The notes: generated by a model not told the origin, from the sequence alone. A DNA stretch of 64,000 nucleotides from Ciona intestinalis (GCF_000224145.3 NC_020170.2:1506300-1570299); one strand, 5' to 3'. Positions 48,629 through 60,823 are shown, numbered from the stretch's first letter. Made by a program: numbers and translations.

Positions 48629-50753
48629 ATGAATTGCATAACTTTTCTCTTAATTTGTTGCTGTGTTGTGGACAAAATATCAGGTAACAAAGTATAAACA
48701 ATAACTGTGGCTTAAATTCATATGTTTAATATTCTTCGTGATTCTTTTCATTACAGGCCAACTAATAACAAATACTGGGAGTTATTCATTTTCGTCTTAT
48801 TCAACGAAAGCAAGCAGAAGAGTAAACGTTCGGTTCATGATGTGTTTATCTTCTGTTCCTAATCACATCAGAGCAACAGCGATAGCCACCGACCATTCAC
48901 TTCCTCACAAATTTAACTTGACTGTGCTGGAAGTTAAAATCGGCGATTTTGTGGCAGAGTTGGAACGCACTGATCAACACACAGGGTGGGATACAATGAT
49001 TATTGTGGACTGGAAACTGTACATCACCGGTAAGTCATTTACTCAGGCTATTGCAAAAAATATATACCAGATTGTAATATATGTTATATTTTTCCGGCCA
49101 TAAAGTCATATACTTGGTATATACTTAAAATTGGTTTAGGCTTTTTCAATTAGCATTAAGTTTATGGGATTTACAGAAAAATCGGTTTTCTTTCGGAATA
49201 AGATAATCTGGATTCCCGATTTGGCACAAAGAGTCACGTCTTCCAACAAAGAAGCATCAGAATATTGCGCAGAAAACGGCGGAACATTGGTGGATATTGA
49301 AGACAAGGAGATGTATGATGTAGTTTATCATTATATCAGAAACAATTTCAAGTTCGGGACAATTTCTTATGCTCGGTTTTGGTTGGGCTCCAGTTACAAC
49401 TCAACGTTGAGTTTTTAAACGAGGTATATTTCTGTTATAATAAACAAAAATATTCTTCGTTTGACGGTTATTATTTTTTGTGGGTGAGGTCCTTGTCAAG
49501 GACCTGGGAGTTAGGCCAGATTTGGCCCATTACCCCAACAGGTGGGTTGGAGCAATGTCGGTTAAATGTCTTACCCAAGGACACATACGTCGATCAGTAT
49601 TAGTATCGCCGTCGAGCATAGAACCAGGGACACCTTGGTGACGATGCAGACACCTAAACCACTGCGCCACGGCGGCGAAAAACATACAGTAGCCGTTACA
49701 CAACACCTTTTGCACAATAGGAGCTCGATACAAATATCATTTATCGACTGAATACAACAATTAACTCACAGTAAAATAACCTTTTGTCAACACACCGAGA
49801 ACTGCCGGACACACTCAAAACGAGAAGGAGGAAAAACGTACAGTGCACGGTATACGTGACACGCAGTAATCAAGCGAGCGGTAGGAACACGCGAAAACGT
49901 TAATCAAGTGTAGAAAACAAGCCGTGCGTAAAATATTGACATTGACAAGGAACTCAAAAGAACACAAATAGTGAGAAGAAACATACATCCTGATCGTGTT
50001 TTAAACAATTAACAACGGTCTATGGGAGTCGTGAGGATACGGTTTTATAATTCTTTGAATGTTCCTTGTTTCCTACCAAATGGAACGAAGAGAATTGAAA
50101 CAAAAGATGTCCCATCTTCCCACACCCTGCTATAATTTTAAAACGTACTTTTGTGCTTGCTGTGTCCCTAATTTAAGCCATATTGATCCCTGTCTATTTT
50201 CTTTTGTCCGTATCTCAGTTTTTCTCACAAAACTAAAACTAATTTTATCTAAAACTAATGCAAACTCGACAACTACGAAATTTCGGTGTTTTTAATATGA
50301 TTCAGCGGACATTCAAGTAATAAGCATCTTATTATTAGGCTTTTTTCAATTATTAAACAAAAGTTGTATTCGTTCTATTTTTTTGGAAATCTTATAGTAA
50401 TCGCCTCTACTACGCGCTTTGTAGTGAGAATGCTGTTGAATGTTACCGTAACTATTGTTTTCCACTATCATCAAATGGGTAGCCGTAAAAGGCGATGTAA
50501 AAAAGGGTTCCAACTTGCCCCGTGTCCCGACTTACCCCGCCCCACTATATTACAGACCATGGAAGTAACACAAAGCCATGGAGAACCTGGATACAATGGA
50601 GATTGGTGGACTGGCTTCCCTGCAAATGTTGTGTATTACAACCGTTTAATTATGTTTGTCAACTCGTACAATTACGGACATGGAATCTACAACCGTGCAG
50701 CAACAACACGTTACTGGCCAATGTCTTCTCTCTGTACCAAACACATCAGTTGA
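48629..50753 (+). CDS. Secreted H-type-lectin-like plus C-type lectin protein (frameshifted)
   Basis: Exons 48629-48683 (signal peptide MNCITFLLICCCVV), 48757-49029, 49177-49423 and 50556-50753. Exon 2 resembles H-type lectin (agglutinin) domains and is clearly related to exon 2 of the two downstream paralogues (MMCLSSVPNHIRATA, FNLTVLEV, ELERTDQHTGWD, VDWKLYITG). Exons 3 and 4 form a C-type lectin domain: ASEYCAENGGTLVDIEDKE, ARFWLGSSYN, then WWTGFPANVVYYN, GHGIYNRAATTRYWP, SSLCTK. The frame of exon 3 closes at TAA 49416-49418, just before a good donor (GAG/GTATAT). One extra T in the T5 run at 49412-49416 would restore the frame and the phase with exon 4, so this is either a recent pseudogene or a base error. 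The last intron holds a SINE and MITE pieces. Confidence 0.65.
49495..49680 (-). mobile_element. SINE fragment in the H/C-type lectin gene
   Basis: Minus orientation: GGTTGGAGCAATGTCGGTTA, TACCCAAGGACACATACG and head CCACTGCGCCACGGCGGCG. Confidence 0.7.
49985..50135 (-). mobile_element. TA-MITE, one end missing
   Basis: The interior from CCTGATCGTG to the end CCCACACCCTGCTATA, in the last intron of the H/C-type lectin gene. Confidence 0.8.
50500..50551. mobile_element. TA-MITE end fragment
   Basis: CTTACCCCGCCCCACTATAT resembles a decayed inverted end. It directly precedes the acceptor of the last C-type lectin exon and may supply part of its pyrimidine tract. Confidence 0.45.
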
Positions 50754-50809
50754 GAAACAAAACAAAAATCAGTTGAGAAAGAAACAAAACAAAAATCAGT
50801 TGAGAAACG
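50746..50809 (+). repeat. Short tandem repeat at the end of the C-type lectin exon
   Basis: The word ATCAGTTGAGAAA occurs three times, with A-rich AACAAAACAAAA spacers of slightly different length. The first unit contains the stop codon of the lectin gene. Confidence 0.8.
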
Positions 50810-52748
50810 GGTTGTCCTGGTATTGCAGTACCTCCAGGTTCGGCCCACATTCCACTCCGGTGGAATTTCTCAATATTTAATCACGTTTCCAAAGTATTAA
50901 AGCAATAATATATATGTTGGGGTTGAAAATTTGAAGTACACCTCACATACAGTAAGATAATATCATTTAAAGATATATACATGGCGGTGTATCAGTTCAA
51001 TAAAATAATTGTAAAAGTGCAATGCAAAAAAATAGTAATTTTTCTGTTATTGAGCTGCAAGATTTGTACCAGCACAATAATCCATGCCTTCTATGTAATG
51101 CATACTTTGTACACATATTACAAAACCAACACTTAAACTTTTGCTGTTTTGAGTAATTAAACATTACAAAGTTGCATTTTTAAAATTGCTGAGGAGATAA
51201 AGGTTTGCTATTTTGTATCTAGCTTGGTCAAATTATAACAGATAAAAGGTTTGGATTGAATTATATGACCACTTTGAAAATTTTTGACAGCATCATTTAA
51301 AAAAACTGTTTCTATGTTTTACAACCCAAGTGCCTGGGGAGGACTTTTGTTTCTCCTTTATGAAAGTTTTGAAGTGAAATATTTAAAACTACAGTGAAAC
51401 AATTGCGACACCAGATTCCCGTTTTTTTATGAACTTTCCATTGGGTATACTTACCGTAAGGGGTTTTCCCAATTTGTAAGATTATATTAAGTAGGCATAC
51501 ACGCGAGCAGGCAATAATGGAAGTAATCATTGCGTGGTAACGTGGCAATTTAGGCAGTACAACTGTTTTTGTATTGTGTGTGAATGGGTGTAAATTGAAC
51601 ATAATATCGTCTAATTACGCTTTGTGAATTTGATTTGGCCCAATATGTAGTTCGGAGTGTCATATTACACATGCACTAGCTCAAATATTACGAAACTAAT
51701 GAAAACTTTTACCTCAATACATTTATTTGATGTATCATAATCTATTTGTTTTTATGTAAAATAAAGTGTAATTAGGATGGCGCAGAGGGTTCTCTGTCTG
51801 TCCAGTGGAAGATTCTCTCACATACAGACAGCACAAGCAATTAACAGAGGAACATAACCGGTATTTGCGAAATAAGATTTTCATTTTTTTGTTTTGTTGA
51901 TTTTACATTTGGATTCTCACCGGTATTAACCATACAAGTACTATGATTATTTCACACTTGATGTTTTTATACGTTGCTACAAGAGAACCAACAGTAATAA
52001 TTGCATCAAACATTCATTTCATTATGGTCTACTGTGTAACTATATTTCGATACGTAGTCTTACTTGAATTTTTAAACAAAGTTTTTATTAAACATGAGTC
52101 ATGTAATGGCGAAATAACGCTGTAGAAATTTTGTTGCTTTCCGCTATGTTTCTAAGAAAATGAAATGCACAACAGTGCATTGAAAGGACGCTAGAAGAAC
52201 TTTTAAATCGTTCGTGGCAGTTCTATGGTGACCAAGTGTTGCCAAGCTTTTTTTTATCTGTCTACAAATTAAATGCAAGTAAACATTCATTTTAATAAAT
52301 GATTGTTGATTATTTAATCCTTTGGTAGCGAACATGTCAGTTGTTGAATGTATTTTAAAGATAAAAGCTGATAAGTGTGATAGTCGCCCACCGTTGAAAA
52401 ACATTATAGCACGTGACGCAACGTATTTAATGTTCACGGGAACAAGCAGGAAACATACTTTCACACAGTACACGCGTACGTCTACAGCAGCAAAAGATAT
52501 TTTTAAAGATGCAGTGGCCTACATAGCATGAACCCTACATAGCATGAAGGGTGGGAGATATCAGTATTACGAGCCTGCGTTTGGTCGACATACTTGAACT
52601 ATATTAGCCATATAAGAATATGCATGTATACGAAAATATATGGAATCATATACCTACTATGCGTGAACTTTAGCATACGACTTATTTTTTCAGCAATACA
52701 GTTATATTTATTGTAGTGTTTATTAGAAACTCAACATAGAAAACTAGA
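50754..52748. other. Interval before lectin paralogue A
   Basis: No gene recognised. From about 51940 the sequence is homologous to 58560 onward, upstream of paralogue B, so the tandem duplication includes several hundred bases of 5' flank and probably the promoter. Confidence 0.5.
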
Positions 52749-54512
52749 ATGATTAAACATCAAGATCTGATGCTGTGGCTAATGTTTGTTGTCGTTGTTA
52801 TTATTTGGCCTGTAGGAAAATGTCAGAGAAACGGTGAGTGTAAAACATAGTTTTATCGCGATTTGTTATTTTAAAATTGAATTCATGTAGTAGGGTGGGG
52901 GAAGACGGGACACCTTTAGCACATATTGTTCAAATATCCTGATCGTTTTTTAAACAATCAACAAAGTTTTATGGGAGTTATATAGGGATACGGTTTTATA
53001 ATTCCTTTAATTTTTTGTTTACTATCAAATAAGACAAAAAAAAATAAAATGAAAGCGTGTCCCGTCTTTCCCCTCCCCACTGTAACTGAACAAAAATAAA
53101 TTATTTTATTCAGATTACTCAACGATAAAACGAGGTTTCGCAGAAATGACAATTCATTCCACAACCAAAACGCAACACGTAAAGTTTGATTACAAAATGT
53201 GTTTGAGTTCGATGCCTTATTATATTAAGGCAACAGCAAGCCCCAAATACAGCACAGGAGTGGAGAAGTTTAACGTTACTGTTGTTCAAATCAATTTCTA
53301 CAACGCTGTCTTGGAACTGGAACGAATCGATCAAGATTCAGGGTGGGGGGAAATGCTATTCACTGTGCAGTGGACGATTTACCATATCTCAGGTGACCGA
53401 AAGTGTATTATTTACCTGTAGTTAAAAGTGTATTTCACAATTTTTTTTCCCGGTGCTTGCCAGTGCTGTGTGCATGTTTTACAATAGCATGCAGTTAATA
53501 TAGTAGGGTGGAAGAACATGGGGCACAGTTTTACTCTATTTTCTCAACCCATTTTGTAGTAAACAAAGAACATTCAAGGAATTATAAAATCGTATTGTCA
53601 CGACCCCCTTGGACTGTTGTTAACTGTTTAAAACACGATCAGAATATTTGGATATTATGTGCTAAAGAGTCCCATCTTCCCCCACTGTACTATACATCTC
53701 GTGCAATCAAATAGGCGAACTTCACAATTTATTCATGTAAAGTAACGATTTTCCCCCGACACTTTCCAGACTACATAACTTCAACCGCAACAGTGCAATA
53801 CCGCGTGGACTACGACACAGATGTGAAGGTTTCAGAAACATCAAGAGTGTCAGAGGTTCATGATCAAGGTTTATCAAAGTTACCAGCCTTACAAAGCAAT
53901 CTTCAATTGCAACCACGTCTTTCACAAGCAAGACAAAACGGTCACAGGTTTTTGATGTTTGATCAAATGCCCAACAGATTGATTACTAACCTTAATCTGA
54001 ATCCTAAACAAGGAGAGAACGATCTCTTTTCGGTATTTATAGTTTATCGAGTCGACAGTCACTCACAAGTAAGTATTCAACCTTGGCGGGGGCTCTTTGG
54101 AACGGACAACAGGTATTGGGATAAATTCATTGCATTGGGTATCGACTCATTGTCTGTATCGGGCGCAGTGGGTGATATGATTCAAATTACTTCTATTGTG
54201 AACAATGCTAACCCAAGCGCACTTCATGTCTGGAATGTTCTCAGTGTCCAATGGAATGTAGATGGTGGTGTCAATGCAAGCAGTGTGTGGTGCAACGGGA
54301 AGTTACTTCAAAGATTTCAAGCAAAAACAACTCCATCTGATTCAAGGTTTGTAATTGGTGACATCAACCCTCAGGGCATAAGGTACTTTCATGGAGCATA
54401 TGGTGAATTCGTGCTTTTCAAAGACATCATTATAACTGATGAAATAATGAAAAAGTATCACTCACACTTCATTGAGAAATGGGGAATCGAAGCTGATCCA
54501 ATCCTAGTGTAA
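52749..54512 (+). CDS. Secreted H-type-lectin-like / LamG-like lectin, paralogue A
   Basis: Three exons in phase give 368 residues: 52749-52833, 53114-53392, 53770-54512. Exon 1 is a signal peptide or signal anchor (MIKHQDLMLWLMFVVVVIIW). Exon 2 (KFDYKMCLSSMPYYIKA, KFNVTVVQINFYN, LELERIDQDSGWGEM, FTVQWTIYHIS) fits an H-type lectin module. Exon 3 looks like a concanavalin/LamG-type jelly roll: NGHRFLMFDQMPNRL, WRGLFGTDN, HVWNVLSVQWNVDGG, SSVWCNGKLLQ, YGEFVLFKDIIITDE and the closing FIEKWGI, an ending common in LamG-like domains. Sugar binding at the cell surface or in secretions is inferred. Both introns contain a TA-MITE that paralogue B lacks. The gene is intact. Confidence 0.85.
52888..53084 (-). 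mobile_element. TA-MITE copy in intron 1 of lectin paralogue A
   Basis: Full-length copy. Intron 1 of paralogue B (59373-59456) matches both flanks without the insert, so it serves as the empty site. Confidence 0.9.
53500..53695 (+). mobile_element. TA-MITE copy in intron 2 of lectin paralogue A
   Basis: Full-length copy (TAGTAGGGTGGAAGAACATG to CCCCCACTGTACTATA), absent from intron 2 of paralogue B. Confidence 0.88.
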
Positions 54513-54594
54513 AAAAGTTTGTCGATAACTTTAAGAGTTCAGAATTGGATAAATATTTTTTTTTCTGAACTTAAATTTAGCTTACAGCATGCCT

Positions 54595-54723
54595 ATAACA
54601 TCCTAATATCCTAATCGTGGTTTAAAAAAAGTAACACCAGTTCTTTGAAAGTTTTTGTTTATAACCAAATGGGACAAGATATTAGAATGAAAAGGTGTCC
54701 CATATTCCTCACCCAAATCTATA
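54595..54723 (-). mobile_element. TA-MITE, truncated
   Basis: The interior from ACATCCTAATATCC to the end CCTCACCCAAATCTATA. Confidence 0.75.
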
Positions 54724-54775
54724 AAAAGAAAGACAAAACGTTGTTGGCACTATACGTTATCAGATATTTTATATA

Positions 54776-54971
54776 TAGTAGGTTGGGGGAAGATGGGTCA
54801 CCTTTAGCATATAATATTTAAATATCCTGATCGTGTTTTAAACAATTAACAACGGTCTATAAGAGTCGCGAGGATATAGTTTTATAAATCTTTAAATGTT
54901 TCTTGTTTACTATTAAATGGGATGAGAAAATAGAGTCAAACGGTGTCCCATCTTCCCCCACTCTACTGTAT
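54776..54971 (-). mobile_element. TA-MITE copy
   Basis: Full-length copy (TAGTAGGTTGGGGGAAGATG to CCCCCACTCTACTGTATA). Confidence 0.88.
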
Positions 54972-55447
54972 ACTGTCAGTTTGGATATAGCCAACCCTTG
55001 CTTATAGAGTTATAATGTATTGTATGGCACAAGCCGTTGAAGCTCGCTACCACCACGTTATTATTTCTTATTGCATGCTTGTTGTTGGTGTTTATAGAAT
55101 CATATCTCCTTGTTCTTTCAGTGTGTACTTCGGCTATTCTTTAGGCATCTCTTTACCAATATTTGATTTCTAAAAGGATTATAAAACAGCAGTCCAACAA
55201 TATCAAAAACAAGGTTTCTAGAATCAAACAAACGTTTAAACATTCCATTTTCTTATATTAGTACACCCCCCTATTCCGGAATCTAAATAAAACATGGGGT
55301 TTCTTGCTTATATATTACCAAGTGTAAGCGAAGTATGTAAATTAAGTTACGACAATTTGACTAAATTTTTCATCTTTGGTAAAGCAATTCACCCCCAATG
55401 TTTGGCTGATACGTTTGTACAAGTGGAGCAGAAGTGTAACGAATATA

Positions 55448-55480
55448 GCAGGGTAGGGGAAGATGGGACACTTTGTCAGA
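55448..55480. mobile_element. TA-MITE end fragment
   Basis: AGCAGGGTAGGGGAAGATGG matches one inverted end only. Confidence 0.6.
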
Positions 55481-55845
55481 CGAGACTTTTTTATTTTATT
55501 TTTACAGACCCCCATTTATTAATAATTAGAAAAAAATGTGTTGTTAAATATTAAAAAAGTTTGTTAACTAGAAACAGTATTTTTGAACAGGTTAAAATCT
55601 GCGAAATAGTAAGATGCTAACTTTGAATGCTTACTAAATCATAGTTAAGCCGATGAAATTTTGTAGTTTGTGGTTTCGTAGTAGTTTCGTAGGTTCATAA
55701 AAAAGACTTGAAAATTTCGTAAAGTTTGCTTTTGTCGAATAAAACTAGTTATAGTTTTGTGAAAAAAAAACTGAGATATAAACATGAGGAAAACAAGAGA
55801 TCACAGATCTAATGAATGAGCACGTTTTAAACTAATTAGCATAAG

Positions 55846-56041
55846 ATAGTAGAGTCGAGGAAGATGGGACACCTTTAACACATAATATCCAAACAGCCTG
55901 ATCGTGTTTTAAACAATTAACAACGGTCTGTGGAAGTCGTGAAGATACGGTTTTATAATTCAGTAAATGTTCTTTGTTTACTACCAAATAAAAAGAGAAA
56001 ACAAAATGAAAAGGTGTCCCATCTACCCCCACCCTGCTATA
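55846..56041 (-). mobile_element. TA-MITE copy
   Basis: Full-length copy (TAGTAGAGTCGAGGAAGATG to TACCCCCACCCTGCTATA). Confidence 0.88.
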
Positions 56042-56897
56042 TTAATTAATCCTTTTACTACAACGGTCGACCAGGCTCGATCAAAAACAAATCAGAAGTA
56101 ACCAACAAAACGGGTTTTAGTCGCCATTGGTGACTGTAGAGCAGTAGGCAGAATGCATTTATACATGTATTATAACTAATGAAACTTATGACGTATGAGG
56201 ATTGAGTGATTGGTGAAGAATATATGTAAATACGCTTTGTACAACTCCTGTACCATGTGTTTATTGTAAACCTACACTAGTTAACGTTGTCGTCGCTTAA
56301 AAACGTTTGTTTTCATGAATTTTGACAAACCGTAATCACGCAGGTAATGTTAGGAGTTAATATTAATCATATGATGTTAAATTAAAAATAACGTTTCAAT
56401 TACGATTAATGATAATACGGTATAAGAGTAGTGCATTTAATGCGTCCCCACTTAAATGCTAATAGTTTGATTCAGTCGTGAATCGTTGTATGGATACTAC
56501 ACGTGCCGTCGTTTCCCGCCAAACTGCCAGACAGTGTTTCCGCTATGTAAAGTGCATGAGGAAAGTAATCGTTAATTAGTCGCTCATCGTGCGGTTTTAA
56601 ATCTGAAAATTCAGTCTAAAAATTATAAATATATATTCTGATTTGATTTCAATCAGGAGAATAAAAAATAAATGATAGAATTGAAAATTGAGGTAAGTGC
56701 GGAAAAAAGTCGTCCAAAAAACAACAACAACAACAAGAACAACTGTTCGACGAAAAAGGATCTATATGACCACTAACGTGCTCAAGAAAACATGAGGCAA
56801 AGAAACTAGCAAAGCCAGTTAAATTCGGTAGGTTAACTATAAGTTGCAGAATACTGTTAGTGTAAATATATGTTAATGTAAAACGTCATGTATTTTA

Positions 56898-56957
56898 ATT
56901 TTGGAAATATTGGGCAATCTGTGCTTAAGTCTCCCATCTTCCCCCACTGTACTATAT
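56898..56957 (+). mobile_element. TA-MITE end fragment
   Basis: The right end only (AAGTCTCCCATCTTCCCCCA then CTGTACTATA). Confidence 0.65.
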
Positions 56958-57302
56958 GTCACAATACTTACAAACTTTCGCCAAGAAAAGTCTAGAAAAG
57001 TCTTGGACGGAAAACATAAACCTTGAGCCTCAACGCTTGTGTGCTTACTACAATCAGCCTTGTACAAAACAACTATGAAACAACTTGCAGTATATTTTAA
57101 TTTTAACGTGAGATTTTATTTGCAGAAATCAGTTAATTGGGCATCACAGATGTAAGATTATAATAGCATTTTATTTACATTCATCCCCCCCCCCCAAAAA
57201 AAATAAGAAACAAACAAACTATTTGATTTGTGGCTTACAGCAAAGAATTGGTTTGGTCGGTTATTAAATTCACATGATAACACAGATGCAGAAATGTGAG
57301 CT

Positions 57303-57462
57303 GGATTAATGAATGTAATTCGTTTATCCTCGCCAACCCAGTGGTCAAATCTCCCATAAAGTAACATGCATGGTAACTCGTAAGCTGGTACGAGGAGTAT
57401 GAACCCCGTGTTATAACGACTGTCGTTTTCCGGCCATGCGAGCATAAACTAAGTTATTCATT
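57303..57462 (+). mobile_element. SINE 3' part
   Basis: AACATGCATGGTAACTCGTA to GGCCATGCGAGCATAAACTA; the head is missing. Confidence 0.7.
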
Positions 57463-57762
57463 TAAGGTTGCAGTTCGATGATAAAAACAAAACAGCGAAA
57501 ATGATTTACAGAAATATAAATATTGACAAACTCGCAAGGCTCTACCCCAATTTTTGCCAGCCAACACCGTAACATATCATGTTGTCTATAGGTATTTAAA
57601 TATTTTATTTATATATGGCTGTCATCTGTTGTGTCGTGGCGCAGGGATGTTTCTTCTGTCGTCCCAGTGAACGTTTCGCTCTGAACCATATACGCATGCA
57701 ACAAACATGTATTCGAATAGCGCTTGTCTCGTCGTGATTGAACTCAGGGTGTTGGTTTAGTT

Positions 57763-58352
57763 CAGTGGTTCCCAAACTCGCGTACCATTTTTTGGTTCAT
57801 GTAGCGTTCTCGTACCACCTACATTACTAAAGGCTCCAGGCCAAAAAGTTGGATCGCTTGATAATTTACGCAACACAAACTTGGCACTGCCTTTCTCATA
57901 GTTACGTGTGAAATAAATGTAATTTGCCTATTAAACAGGGCAACAGGCGGTAATAAACAACCTAAATATGTTCTAGAAGTAGCACTGCTGTATATTTACG
58001 ATGTTTTCCTCAGCCAAGCAGCATGTTTGTTGCGTAATAGTAGGAGTTCACACGTGGATTCATTGAATCATAATAGCGATTGTTTGACCTGGCAATTGAT
58101 TACGACATAATAGCTATTCACACGGCGATTATTTGAGTCATAATATCAATAGTCCCCTTGATTATTTAGCCTGCAGGTGCTTAAAATGCATTTTCACGTG
58201 AGCGCAGAATTAAAGTATAGATATGTTTGCAAAGAATACTTAGTACGCGCGTAAAGCAACGCCTTACGACTGTTTGGTGTAAACCTAATGAGTTGCTCGC
58301 GTACCACCTGGGAGACCTTCGTGGTACGCGTACCACAGTTTGAGAACCACTG
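57763..58352. mobile_element. 590-bp non-autonomous hAT element
   Basis: Ends CAGTGGTTCCCAAACTCGCG and (other strand) CAGTGGTTCTCAAACTGTGG are classical hAT termini, each followed inward by a GTACCA block. The 8-bp duplication GTTTAGTT (57755-57762 and 58353-58360) is perfect. No transposase frame was seen. Confidence 0.88.
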
Positions 58353-59287
58353 GTTTAGTTGGATGGCTTGTTTAACTGTGACAATAGTCAGTGATTGGGA
58401 TATGGGAAGTGCATTTCAGTAAAACTTCGTTTTATGATTGTAAAATTAGGTTTAAACAAACTTGTTTTAAGATATAAGATGTCTTACATCCTATAATACA
58501 AAGGGGGTAAATATGTTAAACATACAAGTAGTGGCGTTATTTCACAGCCTATGTTTAGCTGATTGCTACAAGAGGACCAACAGTAATAATTGCAACAAAC
58601 TTTCATTTCGTTATGGTCTGCTGTAAACTATGTTTAGATTCTTACTTGCAAACACGGGTCATTTAATGGTGAAACGCAACGCCATGGAAATACTGTTGTT
58701 TTCCGCTATACTATTAAGAAAATGAAATACACAGCAGTGCGTTCAAATGACACTGCATGAACTTTTACCACGTTCGTGACAGTTCCCATTTATGCATAGA
58801 CAACCGTGTTTATTTTTCCTTATACTAATTTCAGCTATAGAACTTTCCCCTGTCCACAAATTAAATGTAGGTAAGCATCCATTTTAATAAATGAATGTTG
58901 CTTATTTAAACTTTATGGTGGCCGGGCAATTTGTTAGACATTGAATGTGTTTTGAAAGTAAAAGCTGATTAGTGTGAAAGAGGTCAGCACTGTTAAAACC
59001 ATTTATACATGTTACACAGCGTAATTAATGTTCGCGTTAACATGCAGGAAACAGATTTACACAATACATGTAAACCTATAACGGGAAAGGATAATTGATA
59101 CAAATGCAGGGATACTAGGCCTAGTATATTACGAGCCAATGTTTGGTCGACATATTTGGATTATTGCCGTATAATAGTATACCTACTATGCGTGAACTTT
59201 GGTTTAAATTTTATTATCTAATGGTAAAAGTGACTTATGCAGAGTCAGCAGAGCAGTTTTAAATTTATTCTAGTGTTCAAAACTAAA

Positions 59288-60823
59288 ATGATTGAACATC
59301 AAGATCTAATGCTGTGGCTGATGTTTGTTGTCGTTGTTATTATTTGGCCTGTAGGAAAGTGTCAGCAAAACGGTGAGTGTAAAACATGGTTTTATCGCGA
59401 TTTGTTGTTGTGCGAAATTGAAATCATGATTAAACAAAGATAAAATATTTATTCAGATTACTCAACGATAAGACGAGGTTTTGCAGCAATGTCAATTCAT
59501 TCTACAACCAAAAAGCAACACGTAAAGTTTGATTACAAAATGTGTTTGAGTTCGATACCTTATTATATTAAGGCAACAGCAAACCCCAAATACAGCACAG
59601 GAGTGGAGAAGTTTAACGTTACTGTTGTACAAATCAATTACTACAACGCTGTCTTGGAACTGGAACGAATCGATAAAGATTCAGGGTGGGGGGAAATGCT
59701 ATTCACTGTGCAGTGGACGATTTACCACATCTCAGGTGACAGGAAATCGCATTACCTACGAATAGTTTATTTATTTATACATTTATTTTTTTACAAAAAT
59801 AGGAGTAAATATGAAACGCTTCACAATTTTGCGCGTCATCTTCTCTCTATCGACCAAATTTTAGTATATGTAGGCTACTGCCGAAGCAAGTACGTTCTCA
59901 CCAATAGTTAAAACCATAGGTTAAAACCGGTGTGCTGTGCACGTTTTACCAAAGCTGTTAAACAAAACTCTTGGGACTAAATGATCGAATTGCTTTTGCC
60001 GCGCAAAATAAAATAATTTTTAAACTAAACACAATTTACTTCATGTAACGTAACGATTTTCACACGACACTTTTCAGACTACATTACTTCAACCGCAACA
60101 GTGCAATACCGCGTGGACTACGACACAGATATTAAGATTTCAGAAACATCAAGAGTATCAGAGGTTCATGATCAAGGTTTATCAAAGTTACCAGCATTAC
60201 AAAACAACACTCACTTGCAACCACGTCTGTCACAAGAAAGACAAAACGGTCACAGGTTTTTGGTGTTTGATAAAATGCCCAACAGATTGATTACTAACCT
60301 TGATCTGAATCCTAAACAAGGAGAGAACGACCTTGTCACTGTCTTTATGGTTTACCGAATCGACAGTCACAGAGAAGCAAATGTTCATTTTCCTTGGCGG
60401 GGGCTGTTCGGAGCGGACAATACTGGTTGGGATAAATTCATTGCATCGAGCATTGACATATTGTTTGTATCGGGCGCAGTGGGTGATATGATTCAAATTA
60501 CTTCTACCCTGAAAAACGCTAACCCAAGCGCACTTCATGTCTGGAATGTTCTCAGTGTCCAATGGAATGTAGATGGTGGTGTCAATGCAAGCAGTGTGTG
60601 GTGCAACGGGAAGTTACTTCAAAGATTTCAAGCAAAAACAACTCCATCTGATACAAAGTTTATATTCGGTTCCATCAGCAGAGATGGCATTTTCTACTTA
60701 CACGGAGCGATTGGTGAATTTGTGCTTTTCAAAGACATCATTATAACTGATGACGTAATGAAGAAGTATCACTTACACTTCATTGAGAAATGGGGAATCG
60801 AAGCTGATCCAATCCTAGTGTAA
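59288..60823 (+). CDS. Secreted H-type-lectin-like / LamG-like lectin, paralogue B
   Basis: Three exons in phase give 369 residues: 59288-59372, 59457-59735, 60078-60823. Exon structure and product match paralogue A 6.5 kb upstream (MIEHQDLMLWLMFVVVVII; DYSTIRRGFAAMSIHS; NGHRFLVFDKMPNRL; YHLHFIEKWGIEADPILV). Protein differences cluster in a few patches of exon 3 (DSHREANVHF, GADNTGW, FGSISRDGIFYLHGA), while other stretches, including a 135-bp block at 60518-60652, are identical to A at DNA level. The introns are free of MITEs. The gene is intact and was probably made by tandem duplication. Confidence 0.85.

Larger units (their letters stand above)
54513..59287. other. Interval between lectin paralogues
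   Basis: No gene recognised over 4.8 kb. It contains three sizeable TA-MITE copies, two small MITE pieces, a SINE tail (57303-57462), a 590-bp hAT-like element (57763-58352) and, from about 58560, the duplicated upstream flank of paralogue B. A C10 run lies at about 57185. The 3' flanks of A and B share a conserved block near 55015-55070 and 61205-61265. Confidence 0.5.

Noticed and set aside
51770-51870. Possible second tRNA-related repeat (GGCGCAGAGGG), also hinted near 57640
   Set aside because: The similarity between the two places is too short and weak to define an element.
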